Shown here: one piece after another, positions 23,240 through 36,021 of the stretch | How the letters are laid out: every line of letters begins with the position of its first letter | How positions within the stretch are numbered: position 1 is the first letter of the stretch | NCBI RefSeq assembly: GCF_050003625.1 | Contig: NC_134399.1 | Location: forward strand, 39,758,671-39,822,670 | DNA length: 64,000 nt | Source of the DNA: Haematobia irritans | Lineage: Eukaryota; Arthropoda; Insecta; Diptera; Muscidae | Direction: 5' to 3' | Position numbers and translations under genes: made by a program | The notes under the pieces: generated by a model | What the model was told of the DNA's origin: nothing | Database searches by the model: none | Seen by the model: the letters and a program-made list of their open reading frames with translations, nothing else

Positions 23240-23521
23240 CACACAAAGAAAATTTCATTAAAATTCAGCCAACGAAAAATTTTCATTGGTAAAACGAAGC
23301 TTTTTCATTAATACAATGAAAATATTCGTTAATAGTACGAAACGTTACGTTGATTTGCAGAAAATTCGTTATATTAACGAAAAAATTCGTTGTATTTAAC
23401 GACACATTTCGTTAATAACGAAACTTTTTCTATTAGTGTAACAGTGCTTATTCAAGTGCATAAAATTTGGTAATTTTTGCCTAAATTTTCGTTTTTCTGG
23501 AGACACGTTTTTCTTTGGGTG
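23240..23521. mobile_element. MITE with TA target, CACACAAAGAAAA/CACCCAAAGAAAA ends
   Basis: TA at 23238-23239 and 23522-23523 flanks a 282-bp element. The left end reads CACACAAAGAAAATTTC and the complement of the right end CACCCAAAGAAAAACG. The inside is built from ACGAAA and TTCGTTAA words. TA duplication and this size suit a Tc1/mariner-type MITE. The same ACGAA vocabulary occurs in the elements at 57250-58864, 58965-59318 and 63260-63510. Confidence 0.72.
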
Positions 23522-23523
23522 TA

Positions 23524-23893
23524 TCCTATATTCATGAGGCTCCTCTATATAAGCCCCCACAGGCTTAAGTCAACGTTTTATTCAATTTTCATATTGAACA
23601 GTGATTTTATACATATTTTTATACCCTCCAACTAATCATTCTGTTTGCAACACATCGAAATATTGGTCTCAGAAACCATAACGTGTATACTTGTCGTTGT
23701 AAAATTCTGAATCAATTAAGCAATTTTCGTTGAATGTTTATGGACCAATAATAAATATCTCGAAATTTCCAATTTCTATATGGGGCTATATCATTGGCGT
23801 AGCTAGTGGGCTACTATTAACGGCACCCACAACCGCTGTGGAGATTATTCTATTAAAAAGAAAAATAAGAAAAAAGCTAATTTTCAAGAAAAA
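23524..23893 (-). repeat. Decayed family A 3' end and spacer
   Basis: TTTTTATACCCTCCAACTAA at 23616 and GTTTGCAACACATCGAAATA are the family A terminal region on the minus strand. They are followed by a degraded core (no GTCC run) and one word of a unit (CTATATGGGGCTATATCATT, about 23775). It is much older than the neighbouring copies. No gene is seen. Confidence 0.6.
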
Positions 23894-24094
23894 AACAAGT
23901 ATATACGGCCGTAAGTTCGGCCAGGCCGAAGCTTATGTACCCTCCATCATGGATTGCGTAGAAACTTCTTCTAAACACTGCCATCCACAATCGAATTACT
24001 TAAGTTGCGGTAACGCTTGCCGATGGCAAGGTATCTTAAAACCTCCTAACATCTTCTAAATTGTATGTCCATACGTGATTTATATTAAATCAAA
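23894..24094 (+). repeat. Family A head, outermost layer of a nested cluster
   Basis: It is the first ~200 bp of family A (AACAAGTATATACGGCCGTA ... TATATTAAATCAAA). In intact copies ATTAAATCAAAAAAGATCG continues. Here the A run leads directly into a family B head. The missing remainder of this A copy is not found at the far side of the cluster (29434), so it was deleted or never present. Confidence 0.8.
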
Positions 24095-24342
24095 AACAAG
24101 TGAAGAAAGTCTAAAGTCGGGCGGGGCCGACTATATTATACCCTGCACCACTTTGTAGATCTAAATTTTCGATACCATATCACATCCGTTAAATGTGTTG
24201 GGGGCTATATATAAAGATTTGTCCCAAATACATACATTTAAATATCACTCGATCTGGACAGAATTTGATAGACTTCTACAAAATCTATAGACTCAAAATT
24301 TAAGTCGGCTAATGGACTAGGGTGGAACACAATGTTAGTAAA
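24095..24342 (+). repeat. Family B element 1, left part (split)
   Basis: Head AACAAGTGAAGAAAGTCTAA, GTCGGGCGGGGCCGAC and TATACCCTGCACCAC, followed by the leader, which stops at AATGTTAGTAAA. In the unbroken B copy at 9151 the same spot reads GTTAGTAAAAACAAATATGG. The continuation (AAATATGGGAAACATTTAGG) resumes at about 28259. Confidence 0.85.
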
Positions 24343-24590
24343 AACAAGTAAGGAAAGTCTAAAGTCGGGCGGGGCCGACTATATTATACCCTGCACCACT
24401 TTGTAGATCTAAATTTTCGATACCATATCACATCCGTCAAATGTGTTGGGGCTATATATAAAGGTTTGTCCCAAATACATACATTTAAATATCACTCGAT
24501 CTGCACAGAATTTGATAGACTTCTATAAAATCTATAGACTCATAATTTAAGTCGGCTAATGCACTAGGGTGGAACACAATGTTAGTAAAA
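24343..24590 (+). repeat. Family B element 2, left part (split)
   Basis: A second B head (AACAAGTAAGGAAAGTCTAA) and leader, interrupted at exactly the same leader position (GTTAGTAAAA) as element 1. The right part resumes at about 26785 with AAATATGGGAAACATTTAAA. Confidence 0.85.
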
Positions 24591-26784
24591 AACAAGTATA
24601 TACGGCCGTAAGTTCGGCCAGGCCGAAGCTTATGTACCCTCCATCATGGATTGCGTAGAAACTTTTTCTAAACACTGCCATTCACAATCGAATTACTTAA
24701 GTTACGGTAACGCTTGCCGATGGCAAGGTATCCTAAAACCTCCTAACACCATCTTCTAAATTGTATGTAAGTCCATACGTGGTATATATTAAATCAAAAA
24801 AGATCGATCCAATACGTATATAATTCAGTTTGACAAAGTAGACATAAAATTTTGACAAAATTTTCTACAGAAATAAAATTTTAACAAAATTTTCTATAGA
24901 AATAAAATTTTCTATAGAAATAAAAATTTTGACAAAATTTTCTATAGAAAGAAAATTTTGATAAAAATTTCTACAGAAATAAAATTGTAACAAAATTTTC
25001 TATAGGAATAGACTTTTGACAAAATATTCTATAGAAATAAAATCTTGGTAGATTATTTTTGGCTCGAGTGGCAACCATGATTATGAACCGAATAAAATTT
25101 GAACAAAATTTTCTATAGAAATAAAATTTTGACAATGATGAAAATTTTATTGTGAACCGAATAAAATTTTAACAAAATTTTCTCTAGAAATAAAATTTTG
25201 ACAAAATTTTCTATTGAAATAAAATTTTGACAAAATTTTCTATATAAATAAAATTTTGGTAGATTAATTTTGGCTCTAGTGGCAACCATGGTTATGAACC
25301 GATATGGACCAATTTTTGAGTGATTGGACCAATTGTTGTATGGTTGTTAGCGACCATATACTAACACCACGTTCCTAATTTGAACCGGACCGGAGGTCAA
25401 ATCTGGAGAACGTTTTATATGGGGGCTATATATAATTATGGACCGATATGGACCAATTCTGGCACGGTTGTTAAAGATCATATACTAACACCATGTTCAA
25501 AATTACAACCGGATTGGGTGAAATTTGCTTCTCTTGCAGACTTCGCAAGCCAAATCTGGGGATCGGCTTATATGGGGGCTATATATAATTATGAACCGAT
25601 GTGGACCAATTTTTGCATGGATATTAGAGACCATATAACAATACCAAGTACCAAATTTCAGCCGGATCGGATGCAATTTGCTTCTCTTTGGGGCTTCGCA
25701 AGCCAAATCTGGAGATCGGTTTATATGGGGTCCATATATAATTATGGACCGATGTGGACCAATTTTTGCATGGTTATTAGAGACCATATACCAACATCAT
25801 GTACCAAATTTCAGCCGGATCGGATGAAATTTGCTTCTCTTTGAGGCTCCGCAAGCCAAATCTAGGGATCGGTTTATATGGGGGCCTATATATAATTATG
25901 GACCGATGTGCACCAATTTTTGCATGATTGTTAGAGACCATCTACCAACACCATGTACCAAATTTCAGCCGGATCGGATGAAATATGCTTCTCTTAGAGG
26001 CTCCACAAGCCAAATCTGGGGATCGGTTTATATGGGGGCTATATATAATTATGGACCGATGTGGACCAATTTTTGCACGATTGTTAGAGACCATCTACCA
26101 ACACCATGTACCAAATTTCAGCCGGATCGGATGAAATATGCTTCTCTTAGAGGCTCCACAAGCCAAATCTGGGGATCGGTTTATATGGGGGCTATATATA
26201 ATTATGGACCGATGTAGACCAATTTTTGCATGATTGTTAGAGACCATCTACCAACACCATGTACCAAATTTCAGCCGGATCGGATGAAATATGCTTCTCT
26301 TAGAGGCTCCACAAGCCAAATCTGGGGATCGGTTTATATGGGGGCTATATATAATTATGGACCGATGTGGACCAATTTTTGCATGGTTGTTAGAGACCAT
26401 ATACCAACACCATGTACCAAATTTCAGCCCGATCGGATGAAATATGCTTCTGTTAGAGGCTCCACAAGCCAAATCTGAGGGTCCCTTTATATGGGGGCTA
26501 TACGTAAAAGTGGACCGATATGGCCCATTTTCAATACCATCTGACCTACATCGATAACAACTACTTGTGTCAAGTTTCAAGTCGATAGCTTGTTTCGTTC
26601 GGAAGTTAGCGTGATTTCAACAGACGGACGGACGGACGGACGGACGGACATGCTTAGATCGACTCAGAATTTCACCACGACCCAGAATATATATACTTTA
26701 TGGGGTCTTAGAGCAATATTTCGATGTGTTACAAAGGGAATGACAAAGTTAATATACCCCCATCCTATGATGGAGGGTATAAAA
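24591..26784 (+). repeat. Family A element, complete, innermost layer of the nest
   Basis: It is nearly identical to the copy at 11111: head, 13-bp subterminal repeat, 29-bp array (24850-25250), about eight units (25300-26480), (GGAC)n at 26624-26648, core, and stem ending GGAGGGTATAAAA. Relative to the empty B leader no long target duplication is visible, as expected for Helitron-type insertion. One early unit lacks part of the AATTTTGCTCCTCC block. Confidence 0.92.
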
Positions 26785-28052
26785 AAATATGGGAAACATT
26801 TAAATCTGGAGCAATTTTAAGAAAACTTCGCAAAAGTTTATTTATAATTTATCGCTCGATATATATGCATTAGAAGTTTAGGAAAATTAGAGTCATTTTT
26901 ACAACTTTTCGACTAAGCAGTGGCGATTTTACAAGGAAAATGTTGGTATTTTGGCCATTTTTGTCGAAATCAGAAAAACATATATATGGGAGCTATATCT
27001 AAATCTGAACCGATTTCAACCAAATTTGGCACGCATAGCTACAATGCTAATTCTACTCCCTGTGTAAAATGTAAACTAAATCGGAGTTAAAAATTGGCCT
27101 CTACGGTCATATGAGTGTAAATCGGGCGAAAGCTATATATGGGAGAGCTATCTAAATCTGAACCGATTTCAACCAAATTTGGCACGCATAGCTACAATGC
27201 TAATTCTACTCCCTGTGCAAAATTTCAACTAAATCGGAGTTAAAAATTGGTCTCTGTGGTCATATGAGTGTAAATCGGGCGAAAGCTATATATGGGAGAT
27301 ATATCTAAATCTGAACCGATTTCAACCAAATTTGGCACGCATAGCTACAATGCTAATTCTACTCCCAGTGCAAAATTTCAACTAAATCGGAGTTAAAAAT
27401 TGGCCTCTGTGGTCATATGAGTGTAAATCGGGCGAAAGCTATATATGGGAGCTATATCTAAATCTGAACTGATTTCAACGAAATTTGGCACGTATAGCTA
27501 CAATGCCAATTATACTCCCTGTGCAAAATTTCAACTAAATCGGAGCAAAAAATTGGCCTCTGTGGTCATTTGAGTGTAAATCGGGCGAAAGCTATATATG
27601 GGAGCTTTATCTAAATCTGAACCGATTTCAACCAAATTTGGCACGCATAGCTCTAATACTAATTCTACTCCCTGTGCAAAATTTCAACTAAATCGGAGCA
27701 AAAACTTGGCCTCTGTGGGCAAATGAGTGTAAATCGGGCGAAAGCTATATATGGGAGCTATATCTAAATCTGAACCGATTTGGCTGATATTTTGCAAGTT
27801 TTTCGAGACTCATAAAATTTTCGGATGTACGGAATTTGAGGAAGATCGGTTGACATACGCGCCAATTATGACCAGATCGGTGAAAAATATATATGGCAGC
27901 TATATCTAAATCTGAACCGATTTTAGATATTTTAGATCCCAAAATCAATAGGGATCGTCTTTGAACCGAAACAGGACCCTATACCAAATTTTAGGACAAT
28001 CGGACTAAAACTGCGAGCTGTACTTTGCACACAAAAATACATCAACAGACAG

Positions 28053-28095
<43 letters not shown>

Positions 28096-28257
28096 GGCAG
28101 GCAGGCAGACAGACAGACGTACATCGCTAAACCGACTCAGAATTTAATTGTAAGACGATCGGTATACTAAACGATGGGTCTCAGACTTTTCCTTCTTGGC
28201 GTTACATACAAATGCACAAACTTATTATACCCTGTACCACAGTAGTGGTGAAGGGTA
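26785..28257 (+). repeat. Family B element 2, right part
   Basis: The leader continues, then at least six 153-bp units follow (TCTGAACC at 27157, 27310 and TCTGAACT at 27463 are exactly 153 apart). A (CAGA)n microsatellite lies at about 28045-28117, with CGACTCAGAATTTAATTG and a stem ATACCCTGTACCACAGTAGT...GTGAAGGGTATA. The stem matches the head's TATACCCTGCACCAC as an inverted pair (GTGGTGAAGGGTATA). The 3' end differs from that of the B copy at 9151, so B has at least two 3' subtypes. Confidence 0.88.
28045..28117 (+). repeat. (CAGA)n tetranucleotide microsatellite
   Basis: About 18 units of ACAG/CAGA with GGAC and GGCA variants sit at the position where other copies have (GGAC)n. It is an expanded version of the element's own tetranucleotide run. 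Confidence 0.95.
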
Positions 28258-29434
28258 TAAATATGGGAAACATTTAGGAAAATTAGAGTCATTTTTACAG
28301 CTTTTCGACCAAGCAGTGGCGATTTAACAAGGAAAATGTTGGTATTTTGACCATTTTTGTCGAAATCAGAAAAACATATATATGGGAGCTATATCTAAAT
28401 CTGAAACGATTTCAATCAAATTTGGCACACATGACTATATTACTAATTGTACTCCTAGTGCAAAATTTCAACCAAATTGGGCCAAAACTCTGGCTTCTGG
28501 GCCCATATAAGTCCATAGCGGGCGAAACATATATATGGAAGCTATATCTAAATCTGAACCGATTTCAATCAAATTTGGCACACATGACTATACCACTAAT
28601 TGTACTCCTTGCGCAAAATTTCAAGCTAATCGGGATAAAACTCTGGCTTCTGGGTCCATATAAGTGCATATCGGGCGAAAGATATATATGGGAGCTATAT
28701 CTAAATCTGAATCGATTTCAACCAAATTTGGCACGCATAACTACAATGCTAAATCTACTCCCTGTGCAAAATTTCAACCAAATTGGTCCAAAACTCTGGC
28801 TTTTAGGACCATATTAGTCCATATCGGGCGAAAGATATATATGGGAGCTATATCTAAATCTGAACCGATTTCAATCAATTTTGGCGCACATGACTATACC
28901 ACCAATTGTACTCCTTGCGCAAAATTGCAACCAAATTCCGTCCATATCGGGCGAAAGATATATATGGGAGCTATATCTAAATCTGAACCGATTTCAATCA
29001 AATTTTGCACACTTGACTATACGACTAGGTGTTATGTTTGTACAAAATTTCAAGCAAATCGGTATAAAACTCTGGCTGCTGGGTCCATATTAGTGCATAT
29101 CGGGCGAAAGATATATATGGGAGCTATATCTAAATCTGAACCGATTTCTTCCAAAATCAATAAGGTTCTATTCGGACCCAAATTAGGAACATGTGCCAAA
29201 TTTGAAGACGATTGGACTTAAATTGCGACCTAGACTTTGATCACAAAAATGTGTTCACAGACAGACGGACGGACGGACGGACGGACAGACGGACATGGTT
29301 ATATCGACTCAGGGACCCACCCTGAGCATTATTGCCAAAGGTACCATGTGTCTATCTCGTCTCCTTCTGGGTGTTACAAACATATGCACTAACTTATAAT
29401 ACCCTGTTCCACAGTGTGGCGCATGGTATAAAAA
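28258..29434 (+). repeat. Family B element 1, right part
   Basis: The leader resumes with ATATGGGAAACATTTAGG, then units with GGGAGCTATATCTAAATCTG, (GGAC)n at about 29261-29293, ATATCGACTCAGGGACCCAC and the 3' subtype of the B copy at 9151 (TGTCTATCTCGTCTCCTTCT), with a damaged stem (ACAGTGTGGCGCATGGTATA). The left part is at 24095-24342. Confidence 0.85.
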
Positions 29435-32147
29435 GCCATGTCATAAAAAAATTGAATTAAAAATTGAATTCCTGAGTAGTTAAAATAAAGAACATCATTC
29501 GGAGTGCATCTCCTGGAAGTGCTTTTAAAGTTGTGTCTTTGGAAGAACTTGCAAATTTTTTTGCTGGGAAATCCAATTGGGGGGTTGGTTTATATGAAGG
29601 TAATATCAAAACCTCGTGCTATGTAGACCAGTTTTGAATTTGACCTGCTTACAGGCAAAAACTTAATCTGTGCTAAATATCAGATTGATTGCGCCAATAT
29701 GATTACAAGATACAGACATGCGGGCATTGTTATATCGTCTAAGAAATTCTGTACGATCAAGAATATATATGTATCTGCTCTTGAAATTTTTAGAGAACAT
29801 AGAGGCTGAATATTGGTTGCCGTGTTTATATATCTGGTTTGGGAGGGGGACCTTGCCCGTCTTCTTGAAAATTGGACCAAAGTTCTCCGATTTGCTTGAA
29901 ATTTCCAGGAAAGGATAGGGGTGACGTCCAGACATAGATCCGCAACTTATTTTTCGATATTTGGTCGGGGATGGGGAACTCCCCGATGCCCGGCTTTTTT
30001 TGTTTTGATTTTATAGGTGAGAGTTTCATATAAGCCCCATATACATCGGTCTCCCGATTTAAATTCTTAAGGGCATTATTTCGTTGCGGAAAAAAAGTAA
30101 AAAAATAATGCCTGTTCCTGTATATCGAAAGAAAACCCATTGGAAAGATAGACAGTCAATCGAATTCAAATGAATTTGGGTTTCTCTATTTATGTTAGTT
30201 CGATTCGCTTGTATGGGAATACATTGATTTTCAAAAATGAGTATATTCAAATTTTTGGTTTGAGATTTCATTCAAAGTTTTAACTTTTTTCTTGGCACAT
30301 ATTGTATATGTTCGTTTATTACTCGACAACAAAATATCAAGTGACTTGCTTTCCGACATAGTAGAGGAACCCAAATCAATTTTCTTTTGAAAGAAAGCTT
30401 TCGTTCGATATACAGGAACAGGGTATAATTGTAACGAAAATGTGTAAAATATTTTCCCGGTCATATAAATGATCACAAAATTCACAATATAAATAATATA
30501 ACATGTTTGCCGTAATTGAGAACTGTAGTCATTCTTATTGCCAACACATTTTACACTCAGCCTAAAAACTCTATTCACGGTCTTTAGGTATGGCTATGTC
30601 TACCATAATGAATATGGGTTTCACCAATCATAAAAATGGCACACACTGTGAAAGTGAAATGCATGGAAGTGTCTATGATATCTGAAGCGAATAATTTGTA
30701 GCATTTTATTTAAAAATTCAACAAAATAAAGTAACTGAACTGACATTTCAGTCAGTGGAGTAATATCAAAAATTTATGGGGCAGCTTTAAACCAACTTTC
30801 CCCAAAATAAGAGCATGCATGCAGCTCATATTTATTTACATATCCGACGAGACTGTCATTTTCACTTTAAATTTAACCAACCGCAATATTGCGTAATAAA
30901 TGGAAGCTGTATTTACACAGATGTGACCCGATTGCCTGTCAAATCCTAGGAAAACCTCGAAATGTTGTCAATAAATATTTGGTTGTTTCACATTTCACAA
31001 CCTTAAACCCCCGGCTCCATACAAAATTAACAACGACAACAACAACAACAAAACGATGGTGACAATGACAGTGATTGGGATGACATTGTATTGACAGAGA
31101 CTATGGGGATTGAGTTCTTGCTTTCCATATTCCATTAGCGTAAAACAAATTTTTTTTTTGGCCATGATTAGCATCCTTTTGATTTTTCCCTCCCAGGATT
31201 GGAGGCATATAAAAAGCGAGTTATGTTAGCGACAGCCAATAGCACTTCTGTCCTATTATGAAAATGGCATACTACCGTTTCAGATAGGTAATAAAAATTT
31301 CATCGTTCAACGGGCACAATGTGTGCTCAAATTCTCCACAGGATATCTTAATAATGACTTTGTCATGGGAACCTGTAACGCACAACCACCAGCACATATT
31401 TAACGTAACACATTTTAGGAATACACTCAAAAATTTTAACAATTGGACAAATTGGCTACGGAGTAATTCCGTCCTATGTAAAATTCATTGGAGTTGATCC
31501 AAGTTTGCACTACTTCCGGATCACAAATTAGGGATCCAACTACTTTTTTGTTAGCTCTTTTTTTCTTGCTGGGCCCATTTTTGCGCAAGAGAAATCTTTT
31601 AAGTTGTTCTAAACTACACAAACAGCGCCCGTTTGTGAAAATGTTATGAGTACACGGACGAAAAATACTGGTTTTCTTATGTTTAGGTGCAAAAATTATA
31701 TTTCTGGAACTGAATTTTTTTGCCCATTAGTTGCCCATTTAAGTGTAGGCATATAATGTCCATAAACAAGTATAACATGTTTGGAACATACATTAGAACA
31801 TATAATGTTTGGGGCATCTCATTTTCTTAAATATAATGTCTCCGGATGTGAACATATACTAATTTAGATATTTCGTATAAGCATATGTATGTTTAGAAAC
31901 GTCGTAACGGAAGAAACCAACATACCCAGTGAAAGACATATTTTGTTGTGGATAAATGTGCTTACATTCATTTTGGCATTAGGCTGGCTCATGAACCTGG
32001 CACCCCAAAAATCTGAAATATTTAAATCTAAACATTGTTAAATTTACACCTTCCGTTGTGTATTCTTATTGTGGCATCAAAACAAATCGAGCAAAAGAAT
32101 AAAATAGCGGAGAACAGTAAAAAGATCATTTTATTAAAAGAATTATG
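29435..32147. other. Mostly unique DNA with a decayed repeat-core fragment
   Basis: No gene is recognised. Around 29700-29765 ACAGACATGCGGGCATTGTT, ATATCGTCTAAGAAATTCTG and CGATCAAGAATATATATG match the mini-me-like core in a decayed form, without a GTCC run. There is a GC-rich hairpin CGGGGATGGGGAACTCCCCG at about 29966. An inverted repeat lies at 30111-30422 (listed separately). (AAC)n occurs near 31028-31050. The rest, including 31400-32147, shows nothing I can name. Confidence 0.45.
30111..30422. repeat. 312-bp inverted-repeat structure
   Basis: CCTGTTCCTGTATATCGAA (30111-30129) is perfectly inverted at 30404-30422, and imperfect pairing continues inward (GGGTTTCTCTA / complement GGGTTCCTCTA). 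The outer flank of the right arm, ACAGGGTATAATT, resembles the terminal stem of family B. It may be a remnant of another member of the same superfamily, or a MITE. There is no clear target duplication. Confidence 0.6.
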
Positions 32148-33668
32148 AACAAGTATATACGGCCGTAAGTTCGGCCAGGCCGAATCTTATGTACCCTTCA
32201 CCATGGATTGCGTAGAAACTTCTACGAAAGACTGTCATCCACGATCGACTTACTTGGGTTGTGGTATCTTAAAACTTCCTAAATTTTCTAAATTGTGAGT
32301 TAGTCCATACGTGGTATATATTAGACAAAAAAGTTATGTATAGGTAAGTCTACAAATAATTACGAATCGACATGGACATTTGCACGGTACGTAGAGAGCC
32401 AGAATTGAAATATGGGGGTCGCTTATATGGGGGCTATATACAATTATGAATTTGATATGGACCAATTTTTGTGTGATTGGGGATCGATTTATCTGAGGGC
32501 TATATATAACTATAGACCGATATGGACCTAGTTAGACATGGTTGTTAACGGCCATATACTAGCACAATGTACCAAATTTCAACTGACTCGGATGAAATTT
32601 GCTCCTCCAAAAGGGTCCAAAACCAAATCTCGGGATTGGTTTATATGGGCGCTATATATAACTATAGACCGATATGGACCACTTTTGGCATGGTTGTTAA
32701 ATATCATATACTACCACCACGTACCAAATTTCAACCAGATCGGAAGAATTTTGCTTCTCCAAAAGGCACCGGAGGTCAAATCTGGGGATCAGTTTATATG
32801 GGGGCTATATATAATTATGGACTGATATGAACCAATTCCTGCATGGTTGTTGGATACCATATACTAACATCACACACCAAATTTCAACCGAATCGGATGA
32901 ATTTTGCTCTTCCAAGGGGATCCGGAGGTCAAATCTGGGGATCGGTTTATATGGGACCTATATATAATTATTGATCGCTTTCGACCAATTTTTGTATGGG
33001 TGTTTGACGTCATATATAAACATCACGTACCAAATTTCAACTGAATCAGATGAATTTTGGTCTTCCATGAGGCTCCGGAGGTCAAATCTGGTGATCAGTT
33101 TATATGGGGGCTATATATAATTATGGATCGATGTGAACCAATTTTTGCATGGTTGTTAGAGACCATATACTAACACCATGTACCAAATTTCAGCCGGATC
33201 GGATGAAATTTGCTTGTCTTAGAGGTTCCGCAAGCCAAATCGGGGGATCGGTTTATATGGGGGCTATATGTAATTATGGACCGATGTAGACCAATTTTTG
33301 CATGGTTGTTGGAGACCATATACTAACACCATGTACCAAATTTCAACCGGATCGGATGAAATTTGCTTCTCTTAGAGGCCCTGCAAGCCAAATCGGGGGG
33401 ATCGGTTTATATGGGGGCTATATGTAATTATGGACCGATGTGGACCAATTTTTGCATGGTTGTTAGAGACCATATACTAACACCATGTACCAAATTTCAG
33501 GCGGATCGGATGAAATTTGCTTCTCTTAGAGCAATCGCAAGCCAAATTTGGGGGTCCGTTAATATGGGGGCTATATGTAATTATGGACCGATGTAGACCA
33601 ATTTTTGCATGGTTGTTAGAGACCATATACTAACACCATGTACCAAATTTCAGCCGGATCGGATGAAA
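32148..33668 (+). repeat. Family A element, 3' end missing
   Basis: Head AACAAGTATATACGGCCGTA with CTTCACCATGGATTGCG (the CACC subtype), then about eight units of 153 bp. There is no 29-bp array. It stops in the middle of a unit at GATCGGATGAAAG, where unrelated DNA starts. It lacks (GGAC)n, core and stem. Units are more diverged than in the young copies. Confidence 0.88.
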
Positions 33669-34158
33669 GTAATAACACTACTTTCTTTCAGTGGATGGAT
33701 GACATCACTAAGGAACTAAACATTCATTATAAAATGGTTTTGAACCGTTTAATACTTGGTTACGTGCATTTCTTATGGGGTGCCCAAAATACGCGACAAA
33801 ATACCGTGACGGATAGTGGCGTATCGTTAATTTAAAATCTATTCTAATTTCCTTTGGCGGAAAATGTGATAGTGTTGCCATAGCTTACCAAATATTTCTA
33901 ACTCACTAATAGGCATTGTTGTTGCCTGGCTACGAGGACATTCATTTATCTTTAAATAAATCAACAAATTGCAAGACATTACATATTTTGGTGGACTATA
34001 GATACCCTAAACGTCAACTACTGAATTAGTAAACCTAAACATTTTGAGGTATTACTAAAATAAGTTTGGGTGATAAACCTAAATCTCATACGATGTGGTC
34101 ATAAGCATTTGTGGGATATCATTGAAATATTTTTGGGAAATAAACCGTATTTTCTTAT
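33669..34158. other. Unique spacer
   Basis: No gene, tandem repeat or TIR element was recognised in this ~490-bp interval. The section 34000-34130 shares loose wording with 42690-42780 (TAAACC, GTGGGATATC / CCCACAAATGC), but too little to name a family. Confidence 0.4.
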
Positions 34159-36021
34159 TATACCCTCCATCATAGGATGGGGTATATTAACTTTGTCATT
34201 CCGTTTGTAACACATCGAAATATTGCTCTAAGACCCCATAAAGTATATATATTCTGGGTCGTGGTGAAATTCTGAGTCGATCTAAGCATGTCCGTCCGTC
34301 CGTCCGTCCGTCCGTCCGTCTGTTGAAATCACGCTAACTTCCGAACGAAACAAGCTATCGACTTGAAACTTGGCACAAGTAGTTGTTATCGATGTAGGTC
34401 GGATGGTATTGAAAATGGGCCATATCGGTCCACTTTTACGTATATCCCCCATATATAGGGACCCTCAGATTTGGCTTGTGGAGCCTCTAACAGAAGCATA
34501 TTTCATCCGATCCGGCTGAAATTTGGTACATGGTGTTGGTATATGGTCTCTAACAACCCTGCACAAATTGGACCACATCGGTCCATAATTATATATAGCC
34601 CCCATATAAACCGATCCCCAGATTTGGCTTGCGGAGCCTAAAAGAGAAGCAAATTTCATCCGATCCGGCTGAAATTTGGTACATGATGTTGGTATATGGT
34701 CTCTAACAATCATGCAAAAATTGGTCCATATCGGTCCTTAATTATATATAGCCCCCATATAAACCGATCCCCAGATTTGGCTTGAGGAGCCTAAAAGAGA
34801 AGCAAATTTCATCCGATCCGGCTGAAATTCGGTACATGATGTTGGTATATGGTTTCTAACAGTCATGCAAAAATTGGTCCATATCGGTCCTTTATTATAT
34901 ATAGCCCCCATATAAACCGATCCCCAGATTTGGCTTGTGGGACCTCTAAGAGAAGCAAATTTCATCCGATCCGGCTGAAATTCGGTACATGATGTTGGTA
35001 TATGGTCTCTAACAACCATGCAAAAATTGGTCCACATCGGTCCATAATTATATATAGACCCCATATAAACCGATCTCCAGATTTGGCTTGCGAAGCCTCA
35101 AAGAGAAGCAAATTGCATCCGATCCGGCTGAAATTTGGTACATGGTGTTGGTATATGGTCTCTAACAACCGTGCAAAAATTGGTCCACATCGGTCCATAA
35201 TTATATATAGCGCCCATATAAACCGATCCCCAGATTTGGGTTGCGGAGCCTCAAAGTGAAGCAAATTTCATCCAATCCGGTTGTAATTTGGAACATGGTG
35301 TTAGTATATGATCTTTAACAAGCATGCCAGAATTGGTCCATATCGGTCCATAATTATATATAGCCCCCATATAAAACGTTCTCCAGATTTGACCTCCGGA
35401 GCCTCTTGGAGGAGCAAAAATCCGGGTCAAATTAGGAACGTGGTGTTAGTATATGGTCGCTAACAACCATACCAAAATTGGTCCAATCACACAAAAATTG
35501 GTCCATATCGGTTCATAATCATGGTTGCCACTAGAGCCAAAAATAGTCTACCAAAATTTTATTTCTATAGAAAAATTTTGCCAAAATTTTATTTCTATAG
35601 AAAATTTTGTCAAAATTTTATTTCTAGAGAAAATTTTGTTGAAATCTTATTCGGTTTATAATAAAATTTTCATCATTGTCAAAATTTTATTTCTATAGAA
35701 AATTTTGTTCAAATTTTATTCGGTTCATAATCATGGTTGCCACTCGAGCCAAAAATAATCTACCAAGATTTTATTTCTATAGAAAATTTTGTCAAAAGTT
35801 TATTTCTATAGAAAATTTTGTTAAAATTTTATTTCTGTAGAAATTTTTGTCAAAATTTTCTTTCTATAGAAAATTTTGTCAAAATTGTTATTTCTATAGA
35901 AAGTTTTGTGAATATTTTATTTCTGTAGAAAAATTTGTTAAAATTTTATTTCTGTAGAAAATTTTGCCAAAATTTTATGTCTACTTTGTCAAACTGAATT
36001 ATATACGTATTGGATCGATCT
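34159..36021 (-). repeat. Family A copy, first half of a second head-to-tail dimer
   Basis: On the minus strand: stem at 34159, long (GTCC)n at 34291-34319, complete 3' unique part, about seven 153-bp units (34440-35440), then the 29-bp array (35560-35980). The head is replaced at ATCGATCTTTTT|TATACC by the stem of the next copy, the same junction as at 6321-6326. Confidence 0.9.
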
